From assembly GCF_026151205.1 (NCBI RefSeq), contig NC_087076.1:21446828-21510827 (forward strand): a stretch of 64,000 bases of DNA, written 5' to 3'. Positions within the stretch are counted from its first letter, which is position 1. Every line of letters starts with the position of its first letter. The notes under the pieces were generated by a model. It was not told the DNA's origin. It ran no database searches and was given only the letters and a program-made list of their open reading frames with translations. The position numbers were made by a program, and so were the translations under genes. Positions 38,001 through 50,900 of this stretch are shown here, in pieces. The DNA comes from Bolinopsis microptera (lineage: Eukaryota; Ctenophora; Tentaculata; Lobata; Bolinopsidae).

Positions 38001-41000
38001 ACTGGTGCAGTGAGATACAGTAAACACTGGTGCAGTGAGATACCGTAAAAACTGGTGCAGTGAGATACAGTAAAAACTGGCGCAGTGAGATACAGTAAAA
38101 CTGGTTTAGTGAGATACAGTGAAACTGGTGCAGTGAGATACAGTAAAACTGGTGAGCAGTGAGATACAGTGGAACTGGTGCAGTGAGATACAGTGGAACC
38201 TGGTGCAGAGAGACAGTAAAACTGGTGCAGTGAGATACAGTAAAACTGGTGCGAGTGAGATACAGTAAAACTGTTGCAGTGTGATACAGTGAAACTGGTG
38301 CAGTGAGATACAGTGGAACTGGTGCAGTAGAGAATACAGTGAAACTGGATGCAGTGAGATACAGTGGGAACTGGTGGCAGTGAGATACAGTGGAACTGGT
38401 GCAGTGAGATACAGTAAAACTGGTGCAGTGAGATACAGTGGAAACTGGTGCAGTGAGATACAGTAAAACTGGCGCAGTGAGATACAGTGGAACAGGTGCT
38501 GTGAGATACCAGTGGAACTGGTTGCAGTGAGATAACATGAAACTGGTGCAGTGAGATACAGTGAACTGGTGCAGTGAGATACAGTGGAACTAGTGCAGTG
38601 AGATACAGTGAAGACTGGTGCAGTGAGATACAGTGGAACTGGGTGCAGTGAGATACAGTGGAACTGGTGCAGTGAGATACAGTAAAACTGGTGCAGTGAG
38701 ATACAGTAAAACTGTTGCAGTGAGATACAGTAAAACTGTTGCAGTGAGATACAGTGAAACTGGTGCAGTGGGAGATACGTTGGAACTGGTGCAGTGAGAT
38801 ACAGTGGAACAGGTTGCAGTGAGATACGTAAAACTGGTGCTAGTGAGATACAGTAATACTGGTGCAGTGGAGATACAGTAAAGACTGTTGCAGTGAGATA
38901 CAGTGAAACTGTTGCAGTGAGATACAGTGGAACTGGTGCAGTGAGATACAGTGAAAACTGGTGCAGTGAGATACGTGAACGGTGCAGTGAGATACAGTGG
39001 AACTGGTGCAGTGAGATACAGTAAAACTGTTGCAGTGAGATACAGTGAAACTGTTGCAGTGAGATACAGTAAAACTGTTGCAGTGAGATACAGTAAAACT
39101 GTTGCAGTGAGATACAGTGAAACTGGTGCAGTGAGATACAGTGGAACTGGTGCAGTGAGATACAGTAAAACTGGTGCAGTGAGATACAGTAAAACTGGTG
39201 CAGTGAGATACAGTAAAACTGTTGCAGTGAGATACAGTGAACTGGTGGCAGTGAGATACAGTGGAACTGGTGCAGTGAGAACAGTGAAAACTGGTGCAGT
39301 GAGATACAGTGGAACTGGTGCAGTGAGATACAGTGGAACTGGTGCAGTGAGATACAGTAAAACTGGTGCAGTGAGATACAGTGGAACTGGTGCAGTGAGA
39401 TACAGTAAAACTGGCGCAGTGAGATACAGTGGAACTGGTGCAGTGAGATACAGTAAAACTGTTGCAGTGAGATACAGTGAAACTGGTGCAGTGAGATACA
39501 GTGGAACTGGTGCAGTGAGATACAGTGAAACTGGTGCAGTGAGATACAGTGAAACCTGGTTGCAGTGAGATACAGTGGAATCTGGTGCAGTGAGATACAG
39601 TGGAACTGGTGCAGTGAGATACAGTAAAACTGGTGAAGGTGAGATACAGTAAAACTGGCGCAGTGAGATACATTGGAACTGGTGCAGTGAGATACAGTGG
39701 AACTAGGTGCAGTGAGATACAGTAAAACTGGCGCAGTGAGATACAGTGGAACTGGTGCAGTGAGATACAGTGGAACTAGTGCAGTGAGATACAGTGGAAC
39801 TGGTGCAGTGAGATACAGTGAAACTGGTGCAGTGAGATACAGTGGAACTGGTGCAGTGAGATACAGTAAAACTGGTGTAGTGAGATACAGTAAAACTGGC
39901 GCAGTGAGATACAGTAAAACTGGTTTAGTGAGATACAGTGAAACTGGTGCAGTGAGATACAGTGGAACTGGTGCAGTGAGATACAGTGGAACTGGTGCAT
40001 TGAGATACAGTAAAACTGGTGCAGTGAGATACAGTAAAACTGGTGGCAGTGAGATACAGTGAAACCTGGTGCAGTGAGATACAGTGAAACTGGTGCAGTG
40101 AGATACAGTAAACTGTGCAGTGAGATACAGTGGAACTGGTGCAGTGAGATACAGTGGAAACTGGTGCAGTGAGATACAGTGGAACTGGTGCAGTGAGATA
40201 CAGTAAACTGGTGCAGTGAGTACAGTAAAACTGGTGCAGTGAGATACAGTGAAAGCTGTCAGTGAGATACAGAAAACTAGTGCAGTGAGATACAGTTAAA
40301 ACTGGTGCAGTGAGATACAGTGGAACTGGTGCAGTGAGATACAGTAAAAACTGGTGCAGTGAGATACAGTGGAACTGTGCAGTGAGATACAGTAAAACTG
40401 GTGCAGTGAGATACAGGGAACTGGTGAAGTGAGATACAGTAAAACTGGTTGCAGTGAGATACAGTAAAACTGGTGCAGTGAGATACAGTGGAACTGGTGC
40501 AGTGAGATACAGTTAAACACTGGTGCAGATGAGATACAGTGGAACAGGTGCAGTGAGATAACAGGTAAAACAGTGCAGTGAGATACCAGTAAAACTGGTG
40601 CAGTGAGATACAGTGAAACAGGTGCAGTGAGATACAGGTGGAACTGGGCAGTGAGATACAGTGAAACTGGTGCAGTGTGATACAGTAAAACTGGTGCAGT
40701 GAGATACAGTAAAAACTGGTGCAGTGAGATACAGTAAAAACTGGTGCAGTGAGAAACAGTAAAACTGGTGCAGTGAGATACAGTAAAACTAGTGCCAGTG
40801 AGATACAGGTGAAACTAGTGCTGTGAGATACATAGTAAACTGGTGCAGTGAGATACAGTAAAACTGGTGCAGTGAGATACAGTGAAACTGGTGCAGTGAG
40901 ATACAGTAAAACTGGTGCAGTGAGGATACAGGTAAAAACTGGTGGCAGTGAGATACAGTAAAACTGTGCAGTGAGATTACAGTAAAACTGGTGCAGTGAG

Positions 41001-44000
41001 ATACAGTGGAAACTGGTGCAGGTGAGATACAGGGAACTGGGCAGTGAGATACAGTGGAAACTAGTGCAGTGAGATACAGTGGAACTGGTGCAGTGAGATA
41101 CAGTAAAACTGGCGCAGTAGAGTACAGTGGAACTGGTGCAGTGAGATACAGTAAAAACTGGTGCAGTGAGATACAGTGGAACTGTGCAGTGAGATACAGT
41201 GGAAACTGGTGCATTGAGTACAGTAAAACTGGTGCAGTGAGATACAGTAAAAACTGGTGCAGTGAGATACAGTGAAACTGGTGCAGTGAGATACAGTGAA
41301 ACTGGTGCAGTGAGATACAGTAAAACTGGTGCAGTGAGATTCAGTGGAACTGGTGCAGTGAGATACAGTGGAACTGGTGCTGGTGAGATACAGTGGAACT
41401 GGTGCATTGAGATACAGTAAAACTGGTGCAGTGAGATACAGTAAAACTGGTGCAGTGAGATACAGTGAAACTGGTGCAGTGAGATACAGTAAAACTAGTG
41501 CAGTGAGATACAGTAAAACTGGTGCAGTGAGATACAGTGGAACTGGTGCAGTGAGATACAGTAAAACTGGTGCAGTGAGATACAGTGGAACTGGTGCAGT
41601 GAGATACAGTAAACCTGGTGCAGTTGAGATACAGTGGAACTGGTGCAGTGAGATACAGAAAACTGGTGCCAGTGAGATACAGTAAAACTGGTGCAGGTGA
41701 GATACAGTGGAACTGGAGCAGTGAGATACAGTAAACTGGTGCAGTGAGATACAGTGGAACTGGTGCAGTGAGATACAGTAAAACTAGTGCAGTGAGATAC
41801 AGTAAAACTGGTGCAGTGAGATACAGTGAAACTGGTGCAGTGAGATACAGTGGAACTGGTGCAGTGAGATACAGTGAAACTGGTGCAGTGAGATACAGTA
41901 AAACTGGTGCAGTGAGATACAGTAAAACTGGTGCAGTGAGATACAGTAAAACTGGTGCAGTGAGATACAGTAAACTGGGTGCAGTGAGATACAGTAAAAC
42001 TAGTGCAGGTGAGATACAGTGAAACTAGTGCAGTGAGATACAGTAAAACTGGTGGCAGTGAGATACAGTAAACACTGGTTGCAGTGAGATACAGTGAAAC
42101 TGGTGCAGTGAGATACAGTAAAACTGGTGCAGTGAGATACAGTAAAACTGGTGCTGTGAGATACAGTAAAACCTGGTGCAGTGAGATACAGTAAAACTGG
42201 TGCAGTGAGATACAGTGGAACTGGTGCAGTGAGATACAGTGGAACTGGTGCAGTGAGATACAGTGGAACTAGTGCAGTGAGATACAGTGGAACTGGTGCA
42301 GTGAGATACAGTAAAACTGGTGCAGTGAGATACAGTGGAACTGGTGCAGTGAGATACAGTAAAACTGGTGCAGTGAGATACAGTAAAACTAGGTGCAGTG
42401 AGACTACAGTGGAACTGGTGCAGTGAGAACCAGTTAAAACTGGTGCAGTGAGATACAGTAAAACTGGTGCAGTGAGATACAGTGGAACTGGTGCAGTGAG
42501 ATACAGTAAAACTGGTGCAGTGAGATACAGTGAAACTGGTGCCGTGAGATACAGTAAAACTGGTTTAGTGAGATACAGTGGAACTGGTGCAAGTGAGATA
42601 CAGTGGAACTGGTGCAGTGAGATACAGAAAACTGGTGCAGTGAGATACAGTAAAACTAGTGCAGTGAGATACAGTAAAAGCTGGTGCAGTGAGATACAGT
42701 GGAACTGGTGCAGTGAGATTACAGTGAAACTGGTGCAGTGAGATACAGTAAAACTGGGTGTAGTGAATACAGTGGAACTGTGCAGTGAGATACAGTAAAA
42801 CTGGTGCAGTGAGATACAGTAAACTGGTGCAGTGAGATACAGTGAAACTGGTGTAGTGAGATTCAGTGGAACTGGTGCAGTGAGATACAGTAAAACTGGT
42901 GCAGTGAGATACAGTGGAACAGGTGCAGGTGAGATACAGTAAAACTGTGCAGTTTTGCAGATACAGTAAAACTGGTGCAAGTGAGAGTACATGTGGAACT
43001 GGTGCAGTGAGATACAGTAAAACTGGTGCAGTGAGATACAGTAAAACTAGTGGCAGTGAGATACAGTAAAACTGGTGCAGTGTAGATACAGTGGAACTGG
43101 TGCAGTGAGATACAGTGGAAACTGGTGCAGTGAGATACAGTAAAACTGTTTAGTGAGATACAGTGAACTGGTGCAGTGAGATACAGTAAAACTGGTGCAG
43201 TGAGATACAGTGAACTGGTGCAGTGAGATACAGTGAAACTGGTGCAGTGAGATACAGTAAACTGGTTTAGTGAGATACAGAAAACTGGGTTAGTGAGATA
43301 CAGTGGAACTGGTGCAGTGAGATACAGTAAAACTGTGCCAGTGAGATACAGGAACTGGTGCAGTGAGATACAGTGAAACTGGTGCAGTGAGATACAGTAA
43401 AACTGGTGCAGTGAGATACAGTAAAACGGTGCAGTGAGATACAGTAAAACTGGTTTAGTGAGATACAGTAAAACTGGTTTAGTGAGATACAGTGGAACTG
43501 GTGCAGTGAGATACAGTAAAACTGGTGCAGTAGGATACAGTGGAACTGGTGCAGTGAGATACAGTGAAACTGGTGGCAGTGAGATACAGTAAAACTGGTG
43601 CAGTGAGATACAGTGGAACTGGTGCAGTGAGATACAGTAAAACTGGCGCAGTGAGATACAGTGAAACTGGTGCAGTGAGATACAGTAAAACTGGTGCAGT
43701 GAGATACAGTGGAACTGGTGCAGTGAGATACAGTAAAACTGGTGCAGTGAGATACAGTGGAACTGGTGCAGTGAGATACAGTGGAACTGGTGCAGTGAGA
43801 TACAGTGGAAACTGGTGCAGTGAGATACAGTGGAACCTGGTGCAGTGAGATACAGTAAAACTGGTGCAGTGAGATACAGTAAAACTGGTGGCAGTGAGAT
43901 ACAGTAAAACTGGTTTAGTGAGATACAGTAAAACTGGTTTAGTGAGATACAGTGGAACTGGTGCCGTGAGATACAGTGGAACTGGCGCAGTGAGATAGCA

Positions 44001-47000
44001 GTAAAACTGGTGCAGTGAGATACAGTGGAACCTGGTGCAGTGAGATACAGTAAAACTGGTGCTGTGAGATACAGTGAACTGGTGCAGTGAGATACAGTAA
44101 AACTGGTTGCAGTGAGATACAGTGGAACTGGTGCAGTGAGATACAGTGGAACTGGTGCAGTGAGATACAGTAAAACTGGTGCAGTGAGATACAGTGGAAC
44201 TGGGTGCAGTGAGATACAGTGGAACTGGTGCAGTGAGATACAGTGGAACTGGTGCAGTGAGATACAGTGGAACTGGTGCCGTGAGATACAGTGGAACTGG
44301 CGCAGTGAGATACAGTAAAACTGGTGCAGTGAGATACAGTGGAACTGGTGCAGTGAGATACAGTAAAACTGGTGCAGTGAGATACAGTGAAACTAGTGCA
44401 GTGAGATACAGTGGAACTGGTGCAGTGAGATACAGTAAAACTGGCGCAGTGAGATACAGTAAAACTGGTGCAGTGAGATACAGTGGAACTGGTGCAGTGA
44501 GATACAGTAAAACTGGTGCAGTGAGATACAGTGAACTGGTGCAGTGAGATACAGTAAAACTGGTGCAGAGAGATACAGTGGGAACTGGTGCAGTGAGATA
44601 CAGTGGAAACTGGTGCAGTGAGATACAGTAAAACTGGTGCAGTGATATACAGTGAACTGGTGCAGTGAGATACATTGGAACTGGGTGAAGTGAGATACAG
44701 TGGAACTAGTGCAGTGAGATACAGTGGAACTAGTGCAGTGAGATACAGTGGAACTGGTTTAGTGAGATACAGTAAAACTGGTGCAGTGAGATACAGTGGA
44801 ACTGGTTTAGTGAGATACAGTAAAACTGGTGCAGTGAGATACAGTAAAACTGGTGCAGTGAGATACAGTAAAACTGGTGCAGTGAGATAACAGTGAAACT
44901 GGTGCAGTGAGATACATGGAACTAGTGCAGTGAGATACAGTGGAACGGTTTAGTGAGATACAGTAAAACTGGTGCAGTGAGATACAGTGAAACTGGTGCA
45001 GTGAGATACAGTAAAACTGGTGCAGTGAGATACAGTGGAACTAGTGCAGTGAGATACAGTGGAACTAGTGCAGTGAGATACAGTGGAACTGGTGCAGTGA
45101 GATACAGTGGAACTGGTGCAGTGAGATACAGTAAAACTGGTCGCAGTGGAGATACAGTGGAACTGGGTGCAGTGAGATACAGTAAAACTGGTGCAGTGAG
45201 ATACAGTGAACTAGTGCAGTGAGATACAGTGAAACTGGTGCAGTGAGATACAGTAAAACTGGTGCAGTGAGATACAGTGGAACTAGTGCAGTGAGATACA
45301 GTGGAACTGGTTTAGTGAGATACAGTAAAACTGGTGCAGTGAGATCCAGTGAAACTGGTGCAGTGAGATACAGTAAAACCTGGTGCCGTGAGAACAGTGA
45401 AACTGGTGCAGTGAGATACAGTGGAACTGGTGCAGTGAGATACAGTGGAACTAGTGCAGTGAGATACAGTGGAACTGGTGCAGTAGAGATACAGTGGAAC
45501 TGGTGCAGTGAGATACAGTAAAACTGGTGCAGCTAGAGATAACACGTGAAACTGGTGCAGTGAGATACAGTAAAACCTGGTGCAGTGAGATACAGTGGAA
45601 CTGGTGCAGTGAGATACAGTGGAAACTGGTGCAGTGAGATACAGTGAAACTGGTGCAGTGAGATACAGTGAAAACTGGTGCAGTGAGATACAGGTGGAAA
45701 TGGTGCAGTGAAATACAGTAAAACTGGTGCAGTGAGATACAGTGGAACTAGTGCAGTGAGATACAGTGGAACTGGTGAAGTGAGATACAGTAAAACTGGT
45801 GCAGTGAGATACAGTGAAACTGGTGCAGTGAGATACAGTAAAACTGGTGCCAGTGAGAAACCAGTGAACTGGTGCAGTGAGATACAGTGAAACTGGTGCA
45901 GTGAGATACAGTGGAACTGGTGCAGTGAGATACAGTGGAACTGGTGCAGTGAGATACAGTGAAACTGGTGCTGTGAGATACAGTAAACTGGTGCAGTGAG
46001 ATACAGTGGAACTGGGCAGTGAGATACAGTGGAACTGGTGCAGTGAGGATACAGTAAAACTGGTGCAGTGAGATTCAGTGGAACTGGTGCCAGTGAGATA
46101 CAGTGAAACTGGCGCAGTGAGATACAGTGGAACTGGTGCAGTGAGATACAGTAAAACTGTGCAGTGAGATACAGTGGAACTAGTGCAGTGAGATACAGTG
46201 GAACTGGTGCAGTGATATACAGTGAAACTGGTGCAGTGAGATACAGTAAAACTGGTGCAGTGAGGATACAGTGAAACTGGTGCAGTGAGATACAGTGAAA
46301 CTGTGCAGTGAGATACAGTAAAACTCGGTGCGAGGTGAGATACAGTGGAACTGTTTAGTGAGATACAGTGGAACTAGTGCAGTGAGATACAGTGGAACTG
46401 GTGCAGTGAGATACAGTGGAACTGGTGCAGTGAGATACAGTGAAACGGTGCAGTGAGATACAGTGAAACTGGTGCAGTGAGATACAGTAAAAACTGGTGC
46501 AGTGAGATACAGTGGAACTGGTGCAGTGAGGAAACAGTGAAACTGGTGCAGTGATATACAGTAAACTGGTGTTGCAGTGGAGATACAGTAAAACTGGTGC
46601 AGTGAGATACAGTGGAACTGGTGCAGTGAGATACAGTGGAACTGGTTTAGTGAGATACAGTGGAACTGGTGCAGTGCGATCAGTGGAACTGGTCTAGTGA
46701 GAAACGTAAAACTAGTGCAGTGAGATACAGTAAAACTGGTGCAGTGAGATACAGTGGAACTGGTGCAGTGAGATACAGTAAACTGGTGCAGTGAGATACA
46801 GTGGAAACTGGTGCAGTGAGATACAATAAAACTGGTGCAGTGAGATTCAGTGAAACTGGCAGTGAGATACAGTAAAACTGGTGCAGTGAGATACCGCTCC
46901 TTACTAAATCGCTCGCCCAAATTTAAGAAAATCTTGTGAAAAGGCCCTTTCGGTATGAAATTAGTCTCGATCGGTGTATTTTTGGACGCTGATTCCAAAA

Positions 47001-47897
47001 ATATTTAGTAGGAGCCCTAAACAATCGAATTCTATGTTTTACTAGCCAGTCACGTGACCAAAATGGTTTTTTGCCCATAACTCCAGGGAAGCATTTTACC
47101 CTACGTCATGGGGGGTGATTCGGAATCAGCGTCAAAAATACACCGATCGAGACTAATTTCTTACCGAAAGGGCCTTTTCACAAGAATTTGGCTTAAAATT
47201 TGGGCGAGCGATTAGTAGGAGCGATCTCCCGCAAGTTTTATTATACAGTAAAAATGTGCGGAGAAAAAAAAACAAAATTATTGGCAAAACCCAAAATTTG
47301 ACGCAACGAAAATAATAAAACATCAAAGAGAAACAATCATAGGGAAAGCTAGAAAAATATTATTCGATCTTGAAAAAAAACTGCCCCTTTTCAAGATCCG
47401 AGGCCCAAAAAGAAACCCCAATCCAAAATAAACGAAAAAGAGTGCAAAAGCGCCCAAACCCTTTGTGAATATTCAATTTATAAAATAATTTATCAAAAGC
47501 GTTGTTCTGCTTTTAAAATTGTTGTTTGTTCCTTACTAAAATTGCGCAAAAACCTTCCCTCCCCCCTTTTGTTATCCCCCGAGCAAGTGGGGGATCCCCG
47601 AATGGGGTTTTTTTGTCCCCCGGGCATCGCAAAGGTGTCCACTGATTTTCCCGAGGCGCAAAAATTTACAGGACGGGAAAAGACAAACCCCCGTCCCGGT
47701 TGGGACTTCTCGGGCTGTTCCCTCCAACCCCCAAATTTCCCAAATTTTAGTTTCACCCCAACACCACACCAACCCCACCCCACCACCACCACCACCCCAC
47801 CACCACCACAACCCCCCACACCCCAAAACACCCACACCCCCACCACCAAAACCCCACCAACCCCCCCCCCCCCCCAACAACCACCCCCACACACCAC

Positions 47898-47965
<68 letters not shown>

Positions 47966-50900
47966 CACACACCACAACAAAAAACCCCAAAACAACAAAA
48001 ACCACACACACACACACACCACACCACCAACACAACACACCACACCAAAACACACACACCCCACACCCAAAACACCCAAAAACACACACACACCCAAAAC
48101 CCCCAAACCCCCAAAAAAACCATAAAAAAAAAAAAAACAAAAACCCCCCAAAACCACCACCAAAACACAAATAACACAAACCCCAAAAAACAAAAAAAAA
48201 CAAACCCGCATAGAACAAAGTATGATTTGTAAAAGGGGATTTAAAAGGATTTTTTTTTTTCATGGGTTGAGGTTGTTAGATTTTAAAAAAATTAAGGGGC
48301 CGGTTTTAAAAAACCCCCACCCAAAACTGAATTTCTAAGCGAAACGGCGCCCCAAAAAATCAAAATCCCCTTATCGCCATGTATTTTAAAGTTTTCCAAA
48401 AGTACCCGAAAAAGGTAAAAAATTATCAAATTCAAAATCACAACTTTTAAAAATTGCAAGACATTTAAAGGTCGGAAACAACAAAAAATTTTTTGGGGGC
48501 CTTTTTTTTACAAAAATTTTGAAATTGACTTTAAATTTTTTTTTGGGGGGGTTTTCCCGGCTTTTTCCCCCGGGGAAAAAAAATTTTTTAAAACCGAAAT
48601 TATGCCGTTTTTTAAGGGCCCCGCTTTTTTGAAGTTTCGGGGGTTTCAAAAAAAGTTTGAAAAGATAAAAATTTCTTTTTAACTTTTTAAAATCCCCCAA
48701 ACTTAAATGTTCTAGGGGCCTTAAAAATGCTTATAAAAAATTTTGAGATAGGCCTTTCAAATTTTTTATTCAATTTTGAAAATCTTGGACCTCGTTTTTT
48801 TACGATTTTTCGAGGTCCAGGATTTTCAGAATTGAATAAAAAATTTTTAAAGGCCTGTCTCAAAATATTGTATGAGCGATTTCTTCTAAATGGTCCCTAG
48901 AACATATCATGAAAGTTTCAGGGTGATTGCTCAAAAAAAGTAGGAGAAGATAGATTTTTAGACTCGATTTTCAGAACTTGCGATTGAAAATCGCTCGCGC
49001 AATACATTTACACATAAGCGCTGACCTTAGACCGGCGATAATTTCGGCTAGAAACAATATTTTTCCATGGGACCAAAAGCAGCTGGTAGATATTACTCCC
49101 CTCTATTAGAAACAACTATAAAGTCAATTTCGAGAGATTTTTGATGAAGACCCCCCCGGCCCCCTTAACGCATATAAACGCATATTAACACATATATAAA
49201 CGCATGTTAATCTTTAGATTTAGTACTCACAGTTGGCAATGTTGATGCACTTATTGGTATCGAAGCTATAAGCTTTTTTTGCGGCGGCGTTGCCGGTGTT
49301 CGTTCTCTTATCCAAAACATAGGAAGTTATATCGTTATTGTCCACAATCACGACATTACTCCTTTCAAACGGCGCTTTTACAGGGTCGTAAGTGGACGCT
49401 GAAATTTGTTTGTTATTTCATAATCATATATCAATAAATTAGTTATTAGGCTTATCCAAGTACCAGCACAATCTACAAAGTTCTATACCGAAATGAATCG
49501 GGATCAGCTTACTGGTAACTATTTAAAGAAACGTTTTCTAAACGTCGTTTTTAATAGTTTAAAGTTAAACGTTCCGCCCGAACTTTTGAGGGGGTCACGG
49601 ACTCCGTGCGCCCACCGGTGCAGCCATACCCATATTTAGTCCTTTTTTGCCCAATATTACAAAATCCCCTCGACGTACCTAAAACCAAAATTTGGCGACA
49701 AATGTTTTTACCGCCTACAATATGATTCTGCACCGATTCCGATCTGCAAAATTTCGGTACTAGTTTGTTGGTCAAATGCCATCTCGAAAACAAGTTCCAT
49801 AAAAAATACGTGAACTCCCACCTCCCCCCCCCCCCCCCCCCCCCCCCCCCCTTTCCCCCATTTATGGTAAGATATTATGTTATCGAAATAAAATATTTCT
49901 TTTTCAGATTAACTTACGGAACATCCATGTGATTTTGGCTGGTAGAACAGATGCCTGATCGGTAAATATGGTAAGGAAACGTCCGTCAAGTGCAGAATTA
50001 GCTTTTAACGCTGCAGTACAATCTGCCGAAATAGTATCGGAAGTAGTCAGTTGGATGGTGCCAAGATAAACTGCTAACGTGTCTGGGGCAGTACCAGTGG
50101 TATCAGCGATAATGGCATACGTAACATCGAAGGTAGCTGGTGGAATCGGAGCGTCTTCAGGTAAAACAAACGTAAGGGCTGACTCCACAAAGACGTCTTC
50201 AACAGCTGCACGGCACTCAAGTGTAACCTTATACTGCTCAAGATTATCACTAGATAGACCAGTGAATGCAGCTGTTAATTTGACTAGGCCTTCTGCTCCA
50301 GCAGCATCAGACGTGTGTACTGTGTGGATAACTTCAGACTCCACTACTGATATCTCATTCTTTAGAGTCAGATCATAACTAAGCAAGTCCCATGAAATTG
50401 TCATCTTGTTAGGGGCGTCATCCACGGTGATGACTTCAGCAGGTTGACTGCTAGAGATAAGACCTGAAATAAAATTAAAAAATTAATCACTAAATAGGAA
50501 ATTCAGAGCTATATTTATAATAATACTATAATATATTATACAACACGCCAAATAACTATAAGATGCAGCTCTAGTGTGTAGGCATATCATTAAAACGACT
50601 CACCATCCGCGCTCTCTGGGAGTTGACCAACTTCACGCCCAAGGAAAAAAAGGTCCAATGGTCCAGCTTTCGTAAAAGCGAACGCCTCTGCTCCGGTCCA
50701 CTCAATTTGTTTAGGGAAACAAAAATGTGCTGTTTCAGTAACGCCAATCAATAGCAAAACCAAAGTCCAGGTCTGATAGAGAGTAAAGAATTTAGTATCA
50801 AATTTGGTGCATATGCCCAAATATGGGCATATGGTTTTTGGCTCATAACTCAGTAATTTTTTGTCCAATTTGGATGAAAATTGGCCAAATTTGGCTCAAA

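Noticed and set aside
33923-46998. Long open frames on both strands (for example 222, 336, 342 and 398 codons) through the 24-bp array
   Set aside because: They follow only from the monomer length being a multiple of three and the monomer lacking stops. They lack start context, splice sites and domains, and indels break them at random.
47542-48263. Pro/Thr/His-rich plus frame and Val/Cys/Phe-rich minus frames
   Set aside because: These are translations of CA- and C-rich low-complexity DNA with no protein signature.
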